DNA from: JACCWM01 sp040393065
Lineage (GTDB): Bacteria; Myxococcota_A; Bradymonadia; Bradymonadales; Bradymonadaceae
Direction: 5' to 3'
Assembly: GCA_040393065.1 (NCBI GenBank)
Contig: JBEBUW010000001.1
Location: 36,124-100,123 of the forward strand
Length of the DNA: 64,000 nt
Positions 35,543 through 41,796 of this stretch are shown piece after piece (within the stretch, counting starts at the first letter, position 1; every line of letters begins with the position of its first letter). Under the pieces are notes generated by a model. The model had not been told where the DNA came from, did no database searches, and saw only the letters and a list, made by a program, of their open reading frames with translations. The position numbers were made by a program, and so were the translations under genes.

Positions 35543-36805
35543 TTAACTCCTTCCTGAAAGGGCCTGCGTGATGTTGAGTCGTGCGCTTTGCACGGCTGGC
35601 CACAGTCCGCAAATCAGTGCGACAGCGAGCATCACAAGCAGTGGTTGCAAGGCGGTAATGGGATCAAGTGCGGTATAGATGCGGTCGGAAAGCGACACGC
35701 CGAGATAGCTAAAGGACGTCTGGGAGGAAAAGTTCGCCAGATTGATCCCCACCGAGGCGTGGTAAAGACTCAGAGCGACGCCAAGGATGGTGCCCGCCAG
35801 CGCGCCGACCAGGCCGAGGACGACGGTTTCGGCGACGACGATGCGGAACAACAGTTTCGGCGTCACCCCGATTGCCAGCAAAACACCAAACTCTCGCCGA
35901 CGTTCCAGCGCGCTCATCCGCTGCGTATTCAGAATCCCAAGGCTCGCCACCAGATAAATGATCAAATACAAAAGCCAGTTGGCGGCGGAGCTGACTTCGA
36001 GCATTTCGGCCATCTGAGGTTGCACAGCCTGCCAGGGGCGCACGGTCATCGGTTCTGGAAAGTCAGCCTGCTGGATGGATGGCGCGAGCGCTGCAGCCAC
36101 GGCTTCGGCGCGGGAAGGGTCGCCGGTGCGCAGGGCGATTTCGTGGACCTGGTCGTCCAGCGCCGCCAGAAATTGTGCGTCCGCAAGATGAACGTAGGCC
36201 GCCTGGCGATCAAGGCCGGTGTTACCGGTGCGTACGATGCCCTGCACGGTCAAAAGATCGTTGCCAAGCGAGCCATCGGCGGCTTCCAGAAAGACGACGA
36301 GTTCATCGCCCACGCCGACTTTGAGTTGGCGGGCGAGTCCTTCGCCGAGAACGACTTTGTTGGAGGAGGGCTGGTCGTTGGTAGTAGGCGCGAGCCATTC
36401 GCCGGAAATGACGGCGCGGGTGATTGGCGTGGCGGCGGCTTCGCGCTCGGGATCAACGCCGATGATGCGCGCAACCTGCGAGCGGTCTTCGTTGCCGATC
36501 AGTCCATACAGGTTCAGGCGCGGCGTGGCGGCGATGATATCGGGTCGCGCATCAAGCGTCGTGAGAAAAGCATCGGGCAGAGAAAATGCGTGGTAAATCG
36601 CGCTGTCTTCCACGTAATCGGTGCGCTCAATCTGCACCTGTAAGGACGTGAGCGCGGTCGTGCCCTGGACAATGGCGTTCATCCAGCCGTTGATAAAACT
36701 CATAGTCCAGAGCATCAGTCCGACCGCGACGGCCACACCGCCGGCGGTCAGCACACTTCGCCACTTATTGCGGCTCAGGTTACGAAAGGCCAGTTTTCCA
36801 ATCAC
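35543..36805 (-). CDS. ABC transporter permease, FtsX/MacB family (first)
   Basis: A 420-aa permease of the same family: N-terminal TM (VLTAGGVAVAVGLMLWTMSF), periplasmic domain, and three C-terminal TMs (WLLYLIIYLVASLGILN; VVLGLVGALAGTILGVALSL; LLVMLAVALICGLWPAVQSA). The coupling motif is ERRREFGVLLAIGVTPKLLF. It overlaps the LolA-like gene by four bases and precedes the second permease by three bases, so the whole set is tightly coupled. The two permeases differ most in the periplasmic part. Confidence 0.93.
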   Translation of the reverse strand: MIGKLAFRNLSRNKWRSVLTAGGVAVAVGLMLWTMSFINGWMNAIVQGTTALTSLQVQIERTDYVEDSAIYHAFSLPDAFLTTLDARPDIIAATPRLNLYGLIGNEDRSQVARIIGVDPEREAAATPITRAVISGEWLAPTTNDQPSSNKVVLGEGLARQLKVGVGDELVVFLEAADGSLGNDLLTVQGIVRTGNTGLDRQAAYVHLADAQFLAALDDQVHEIALRTGDPSRAEAVAAALAPSIQQADFPEPMTVRPWQAVQPQMAEMLEVSSAANWLLYLIIYLVASLGILNTQRMSALERRREFGVLLAIGVTPKLLFRIVVAETVVLGLVGALAGTILGVALSLYHASVGINLANFSSQTSFSYLGVSLSDRIYTALDPITALQPLLVMLAVALICGLWPAVQSARLNITQALSGRS

Positions 36806-37602
36806 TTCGTCCTCGCCATGCGCCGCAACCCCTGCTGGGAAAACAGGGAGTCGTCGATTTTTACGTCAAATTTGAGATCTTTGTATTCCATACGTGTGGA
36901 TTCGGCCTGGTTTTCGGGTTGCAGCGTCATGACGGTGGGCAGGCTGCGGCCGCCCATGTCGCGGATGTTGGAAAAGGTCATGGTGCGGACGAGTTTGCCT
37001 TTGTCGTAAAAGCGCGCGTCGACCGGAAGCCAGTCTTTTTCGGTGAGGCGGTACACGATTTTGTCCCAGACAACTGGCGCGTCAGGTTTAGGCGTCATGG
37101 TGGCTTGCAGGTATTTTGTGCCGCCTTCGCTGGCCCAGGACAGCGCGGTTGTAAAATCTTTTTCGAGGCTGGTTTCGCGCATCAGGTCGTCGTTGGTGAA
37201 ATCACTGCCCATCCAGGAATCGCTCAGCAAACCGGAGGGAACGCGAATCAAACGGTCGGCGCGCGGCGCGTAGTTCCACAGGCCGTCTTCGAGCTTGAGC
37301 GTGGCGGTGCCGGCTTCGCGCGCGGGCTGGCGAATGACGATCAGAGCTTTTTCTTCGCCCTTGGTCCACATCTCGATGGTGAGTTTGCGGGTGCCCCGGG
37401 CATTGACGATCGTCATTTCCACGGTGCCGTGCGAGGACGTCGAACGGTACAGATCGTCGAGCTTGTCCATGACCTCTTGGACGGAGGGGAGCGTTTCCGC
37501 GGCAGGGGCGGCAGGTTTTTCCTGCGCCCGGGCCGGGGATTGAGCGAGTGCACCGGTGCAGAGAACGAGCAGTGAGCTTACGAAAGCTGTTTTCCAACGC
37601 AT
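36802..37602 (-). CDS. Outer-membrane lipoprotein-sorting protein (LolA-like)
   Basis: A 266-aa exported protein with a signal peptide (FVSSLLVLCTGALAQSPARA, cleavage after ARA). The mature part fits the LolA-like sorting family found next to FtsX-type permeases: HGTVEMTIVNARGTRKLTIE, KALIVIRQPAREAGTATLKL, LWNYAPRADRLIRVPSGLLS, SWMGSDFTNDDLMRETSL, and the end LTEKDWLPVDARFYDKGK. Such proteins carry lipid or hydrophobic cargo in the periplasm in the half-barrel LolA fold. It is the first gene of the operon LolA-like, permease, permease, ATPase, barrel, all on the minus strand. Confidence 0.88.
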   Translation of the reverse strand: MRWKTAFVSSLLVLCTGALAQSPARAQEKPAAPAAETLPSVQEVMDKLDDLYRSTSSHGTVEMTIVNARGTRKLTIEMWTKGEEKALIVIRQPAREAGTATLKLEDGLWNYAPRADRLIRVPSGLLSDSWMGSDFTNDDLMRETSLEKDFTTALSWASEGGTKYLQATMTPKPDAPVVWDKIVYRLTEKDWLPVDARFYDKGKLVRTMTFSNIRDMGGRSLPTVMTLQPENQAESTRMEYKDLKFDVKIDDSLFSQQGLRRMARTK

Positions 37603-37789
37603 CTTTTACCTCCTCAGGGTTTTGTGACGTGGCCGGATTGTTCGAGTTCGAAGGAAACATTCGCCTCTTCTGAATCCATCCCGGCTCTTAGCACAGAATG
37701 AGGATTCTGGCGGCGGGAAAATGCTTTTGAAAAATCGCTTTCCTTACGTAATCCACGTAGTTACTGGCCGAACGCGCTGGAGAAGGACT

Positions 37790-38090
37790 TTTTTGTGGCG
37801 GGAGAAGGCTTGCGCGCAGTGGAAAGCTGCCGGGCAGCAGGCGAGAAGGCGCCTTCGTTGGCGAGAAGGCTTCTGGTGCGGGTGTGCAAACACGTACTCG
37901 TGCCGAAGAAATCGACAGGTCGGCGCGCGGGAACACCGACTCTCGGGTGGGAAAGCTCTTTGCCGGGGGTAGGAAACGCGTACTCGTGCGGGAGAGTGCG
38001 CCAGGTTGGCGCACTGTGTGGCTTACTCTCTGGTGGGAAGACGGCGTTCTGGCGCGGGGGAATACGTTTCGTGCGGGTGCAGACGGTTTT
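37790..38090. repeat. Degenerate tandem repeat region, unit about 90 bp
   Basis: The spacer 37603-38109 shows imperfect recurring segments: CGTACTCGTGC at about 37890 and 37980 (and CGTTTCGTGC near 38065), each followed after about 50 bases by a CTCTCGGGTGGGAA-like or CTCTGGTGGGAA-like segment. GGCGAGAAGGC is repeated near 37840-37870. The copies are too diverged for exact borders. I see no gene in it. Confidence 0.5.
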
Positions 38091-38109
38091 TGTGGGGCGT
38101 AGGGAGGAA

Positions 38110-38892
38110 TCAGGCCGGGGTGGTTTCCTGGGTCTGCTGGATTTCGGTCTCGATGGTGGCGGCCTCGGGTTCCTGGGTGACAGAGGTTTTGGAGCGTCGG
38201 CGAGCGGCGTAGGCGGCATCGCGGCGTTTGAGGAAGTGGCCGGCTTCGTTTTCCAGGCCGTGGCGCACGAGCAACGATTCGACAAGCAGAACGTGAGCGC
38301 GGTGTGCGCGATCGAAGATGGTGCGAGCTTCGATCAGAGCGGAGGTGGCCATCAAATCCTCGCGGGTTTCGCGGTGGTATTCCTGAATGGCTGCGATGGC
38401 CGGGCGGATGGCGGCTTCGAGTTGGGCGCTGTGGCCGAGGTTTCGGAGATCTTCCTCGGTTTCGTGCGCGGCTACGAGGTTATCCAGGACTTCGACCTGC
38501 TTTTCGAGCGCATGCCTGCTCAGTTGCGTATAGTTCAGTTTGAAGTAACGGTCGTAGAGGCGTTGTCGGCGGGTGATTTCTTCGTCCGGTAGCCGGGTGC
38601 CGGGAGGGAGGTTGAGGAGGGCATCGTAGGCGCGGTTACGAAAAAATCGGTAATGTTCCAGAGCGTTGCCGAGCGTGTTCTTGACGTTGGTGCGCTCGTT
38701 GTCGGTTTCGCTGGCCTCCCGGGTGGTGAGAGCCACGCGGGCGACGACAAGCTCGCGGGCGTTGGAAAGTTCTTCGCGCGAGTTGGCGACAGATATCTGG
38801 TGTCCGGGATCAGAGGTGAGGCGCGCCGGATTGGCTACGGCCTGGATGTCGTGGCGCGATTCGAGCAAACGGATGAGATCTTCCTCGGTCAT
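38110..38892 (-). CDS. Helical protein of unknown function with acidic C-terminal tail
   Basis: A 260-aa protein beginning MTEEDLIRLLESRHDI, with GGGGAA about 8 bases upstream of this ATG. It is almost all helical (for example LEKQVEVLDNLVAAHETEED and HRAHVLLVESLLVRHGLENE), has no signal peptide or TM, and ends with a basic patch (AARRRSK) and a Glu/Gln/Thr-rich tail. Size and layout resemble the minus-strand genes at 25.4 kb and 62.7 kb. No known domain recognised. A degenerate repeat region lies directly downstream. Confidence 0.62.
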   Translation of the reverse strand: MTEEDLIRLLESRHDIQAVANPARLTSDPGHQISVANSREELSNARELVVARVALTTREASETDNERTNVKNTLGNALEHYRFFRNRAYDALLNLPPGTRLPDEEITRRQRLYDRYFKLNYTQLSRHALEKQVEVLDNLVAAHETEEDLRNLGHSAQLEAAIRPAIAAIQEYHRETREDLMATSALIEARTIFDRAHRAHVLLVESLLVRHGLENEAGHFLKRRDAAYAARRRSKTSVTQEPEAATIETEIQQTQETTPA

Positions 38893-39077
38893 GATGCTTT
38901 CCCCTTTGTAAAGCAGACGGGCGATTCGAGTGCCCGGTTTGTGTGCGCCCCGGGTGAGGGGGCTGGCTATAGGATTCATACTGCGTGATGAGAGAGAGCA
39001 TAGGTGGTGGGGAGCTGATTTGTAAATGGGGGAGTGTGGGGGGCGTGTTGCCTGTGGAAAGCTGGGTGTTTTAACAG

Positions 39078-39109
39078 GCGCGGCTCCTGTCTCAGAGACG
39101 GGAGCCGGC
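39078..39109. repeat. Palindromic repeat shared with 23.1 kb
   Basis: GGCTCCTGTCTCAGAGACGG plus GAGCC forms a near-perfect hairpin; the same core occurs at 23117-23142. Outside the core the two sites differ, so this is a repeat unit rather than a shared terminator. The rest of 38893-39336 contains no supported gene, only the leader of the sigma-like gene. Confidence 0.6.
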
Positions 39110-39336
39110 CTTGTGTCTCCTTACGTAATGAGGAACGTGCGGCGGCGAGCCTGTCTCGCTGCCCTGTCACTGGTTCCCACGCATGAGGAGGCGCTTTGTG
39201 AAAAAATAGTCTGGTTTTATTGAAAATCGTTTTTGGAGAGGGGAAAGCAGAATTCCACACTATCCATACGCTTCAGAGTTACTTATGCTGGCGGTCCTGA
39301 ACGTTGTGAAACATGCGATTGCTGAGCGGGAGAGAT

Positions 39337-40338
39337 ATGTCTGAGTTTGAGTCGGATGTGGATGTGAGTGCAGCCGTAGAGAGCGTGCCGGAACGGAAAA
39401 CGGTATTGACGTTCTTTCAGCGTTTGTTGCTGGCGGTGAATCTGTGGTTGGCGGTTGTAGCGGTATTGAGCGTTGCGTTTTCGATACTCTTAGTTGGCTT
39501 AACTGAGGATTCGCTGCGGCTGTGGTTATTGGGGTTCGTGCTTTTATTGGGAGCGTGGAATGCCGGACACGGATTATGGAAATTTTTGAACCGTGGGCGT
39601 TTCCGGGCGGGCATGGCGTTGATGTTTTTCTTTTTATTTAACGTCGTAGTTGGCTCGATCGTTGCGCTAACAGGCCTCGAGGCCGAATCAAATAATAGGA
39701 CGTTCGTTGAACACGTTCGGACAAGTCTGCAGAAAGCAGGAAAGGCGGACGATGAGCAGTTATTAAAAAGTGAGGCGCATCTCGTTTATGGGATTCAATC
39801 GGTCGGAGGGCCGGGTAGTGCTCAGACCGGGCTTCAGACGTGTATCGAAGAATTGCATCGAAGTGCAGGCAGGCCACAAAGTATGCGGGATGAGGCGTTT
39901 ACTATCTTGAAAGTTGGCGTTGAAGAGGCTCTTGCGGAGGATGCCTTGCAGGATGTTATTCTCAAGGTCTGTTTGAGGTTTGAGGAGGGCAAGGTTCAGG
40001 TGTTGCAGCCTTATTTCTTCAAATCGGTGAATCATAAGCGTGTAGACTTGAGAAAGAGACAAATACGAGACCGCACGCGATATTGTGAATTGGATGAGAA
40101 CAAGAATTATAAAAGTTGGCAAGATCCGAGTATTTCTGTGGAAGAGCAGTTACAACTTTTGCAGGCTGCGATGTGTCGAATCAATAGCCGGCAGGCATAT
40201 GTGGTGCGACAGCGGATGGATAAGACTGATTACGGTACAATCGCGCGTGAGCTGGATATCAGTGAAGATTACGCGAGAAAACTCTACAGTCTGGGCTTGC
40301 AATCGCTCAAGGTAGAAATCGAAATCCTGAGCCGTTGA
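39337..40338 (+). CDS. Membrane-anchored ECF sigma-factor-like protein
   Basis: A 333-aa protein. Residues 1-25 are acidic; three hydrophobic segments follow (LLLAVNLWLAVVAVLSVAF, LWLLGFVLLLGAWNAG, GMALMFFFLFNVVVGSIVAL). Residues about 180-245 match sigma-70 region 2: EEALAEDALQDVILKV, then YFFKSVNHKRVDLRKRQIRD. Residues about 265-330 match region 4 with a helix-turn-helix: RQAYVVRQRMDKTDYGTIA, RELDISEDYARKLYSLGLQ, SLKVEIEIL. So an ECF-type sigma factor is fused to a membrane domain that also exists alone at 21217. GGGAG lies 6 bases before the ATG; an upstream ATG at 39313 is less likely. Expected role: transcription initiation under membrane control, by release or local action (inference). 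No anti-sigma factor gene adjoins. Confidence 0.82.
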   Translation: MSEFESDVDVSAAVESVPERKTVLTFFQRLLLAVNLWLAVVAVLSVAFSILLVGLTEDSLRLWLLGFVLLLGAWNAGHGLWKFLNRGRFRAGMALMFFFLFNVVVGSIVALTGLEAESNNRTFVEHVRTSLQKAGKADDEQLLKSEAHLVYGIQSVGGPGSAQTGLQTCIEELHRSAGRPQSMRDEAFTILKVGVEEALAEDALQDVILKVCLRFEEGKVQVLQPYFFKSVNHKRVDLRKRQIRDRTRYCELDENKNYKSWQDPSISVEEQLQLLQAAMCRINSRQAYVVRQRMDKTDYGTIARELDISEDYARKLYSLGLQSLKVEIEILSR

Positions 40339-40479
40339 AGGCACTTAGCGCGATGCGTGCAAGAAATATCAAAAATATTTGAAAAACTTTTTCACAAACC
40401 GGGGGGCCGGGCGTGGATCTGGGTGAGAAGGCAGCGGGAAGGGCTCGTTGCCAGTAACGAATTACCTGGAGAACAGACC

Positions 40480-41700
40480 ATGCAAAACCACTCTGAAAAT
40501 TTTGTGGACCGGAACATTTATGAGCGCTTGCAAGACGAGGCAGACCTTCGCCGCGAACTTGCAAGTCGTGGCTATGTGTATCTGCGTAGCTGGAGTTCGG
40601 TGGCTAACGCGCCGACGGCGGATGCGATGGCGGCGAGCTTTGGCAACGTGTTGCAGGTAACGGACGTAAAGGCACAAGTCAGCTCCAGTGCGCTGGTTAC
40701 GTCGTGCGAAGAACTGGCGGTGCACACCGACCACTCGCGGGCACGCTATATTATGTGGCACTGCGTTGAGCAAAGTGACGAAGGCGGAGAGACCGTCCTT
40801 GTCGACACGCAACCCATTTTGGAGGCGATGACTTCTGCCGAACGCGAGGCTCTGAAGCAGGTGTATCTCACCGAGCATCGGGTGTTTCGCGATGATCCGT
40901 CGCGCATTCCACTGCTTCGCACCCTGAAGGGGGAAGACCGCGTGTACTACTCCTTCTGGCTGCTCGAAGACACCGTTCCATTCGCCAGTCAAACCTCACT
41001 CGCCAGATTTCAAAACGCTTTGAAAACCGCTCCTCGTATGGCGTTGAGGCTGGAGCCTGGCGACGTGCTCATCATCGATAATCACCGCATGCTGCACGGA
41101 CGCACGGCAATTGGCCATGGGGATAAAAGACATCTGGTCCGCTACTGGATTGGTGAGGAGCCGCCGAAGTTTGAACCGGGCGTGAAGCCCTCCAAAGAGC
41201 GGCGCGGGCCGAAATGCCCGGCGGCGATTCAACCTGAGCAAGTACAGGCATTGATCGACCAGGGCGTGGATGCGGCCGTCGCCCGTATTGACCTGTCGAT
41301 GGTCAAGATGAAGTTGCAAGATCCCACCGAAGGCAAGGGCTGGACGCTCGTGCAATGCGAGGAGGTCGAGCTCGAGTACAAGCGGTTTCTGACGCTTAAC
41401 CTGCGCTATCCCGAAAAGCCCATCGTCCCCACCATCGAAATGGATACGATGTGGCATTTTCACATCCTGGATACGCGCGCGTACCACGCAGATTCGGAGC
41501 AGGTTTTCGGCGAGTATTTTCATCATTTTCCGTACTTCGGCATGCGCAGTGATGAGGATGAGGCGGACTTGACTGCGGCTTTCAAGGAAACCTGCGCGCT
41601 GTACGAAAAGGAATTCGGCCAGGAGCTTTTGCGCGCGGCCGGTGCTCAGAAATGTTGGCATGACTGTCAGGGGCGCTGCTGGCACGCATGTAAGAACTAA
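40480..41700 (+). CDS. TauD/TfdA-type dioxygenase fused to a GRDP-like domain with a Cys-rich tail
   Basis: A 406-aa protein. N-terminal part: Fe(II)/2-oxoglutarate dioxygenase with HTDHSRARYIMWHC (His-x-Asp), a distal His in IIDNHRMLHGRTA, and the cosubstrate Arg in KRHLVRYWIGEE. These enzymes hydroxylate or otherwise oxidise small molecules or peptides. C-terminal part (about 290-385): PTIEMDTMWHFHILDTRAY, FGEYFHHFPYFGMR and ETCALYEKEFG, a pattern of the glycine-rich-domain-containing protein (GRDP/DUF1399-like) family, of unknown role. The last 15 residues contain four Cys spaced by three (KCWHDCQGRCWHACKN). The start is at the ATG 8 bases after GGAG; a GTG at 40357 would add a poor 41-residue leader. 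Substrate unknown; the tail may bind metal or be a modification target. Confidence 0.82.
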   Translation: MQNHSENFVDRNIYERLQDEADLRRELASRGYVYLRSWSSVANAPTADAMAASFGNVLQVTDVKAQVSSSALVTSCEELAVHTDHSRARYIMWHCVEQSDEGGETVLVDTQPILEAMTSAEREALKQVYLTEHRVFRDDPSRIPLLRTLKGEDRVYYSFWLLEDTVPFASQTSLARFQNALKTAPRMALRLEPGDVLIIDNHRMLHGRTAIGHGDKRHLVRYWIGEEPPKFEPGVKPSKERRGPKCPAAIQPEQVQALIDQGVDAAVARIDLSMVKMKLQDPTEGKGWTLVQCEEVELEYKRFLTLNLRYPEKPIVPTIEMDTMWHFHILDTRAYHADSEQVFGEYFHHFPYFGMRSDEDEADLTAAFKETCALYEKEFGQELLRAAGAQKCWHDCQGRCWHACKN

Positions 41701-41709
41701 TCATTAGTT

Positions 41710-41743
41710 CATCCCCGCTCGCTGCCGATGGGTGAGTGGGGAT
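41710..41743 (+). terminator. Hairpin after the dioxygenase gene
   Basis: CATCCCCGCTC pairs with GAGTGGGGATG with one mismatch around a 12-base loop. It is 10 bases beyond the stop. There is no good T-tract, so termination is plausible but not certain. Confidence 0.5.
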
Positions 41744-41796
41744 GTGTTGGGTTTGTTTGGTTAAAGTAAATTTTATTGTGTGAAGAGGAGTTTGTA

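Noticed and set aside
37795..38592. 265-residue plus-strand frame over the 37.8-38.6 kb repeats
   Set aside because: Its second half is the complement of the minus-strand helical protein, which has a good ribosome site; the first half runs through degenerate repeats.
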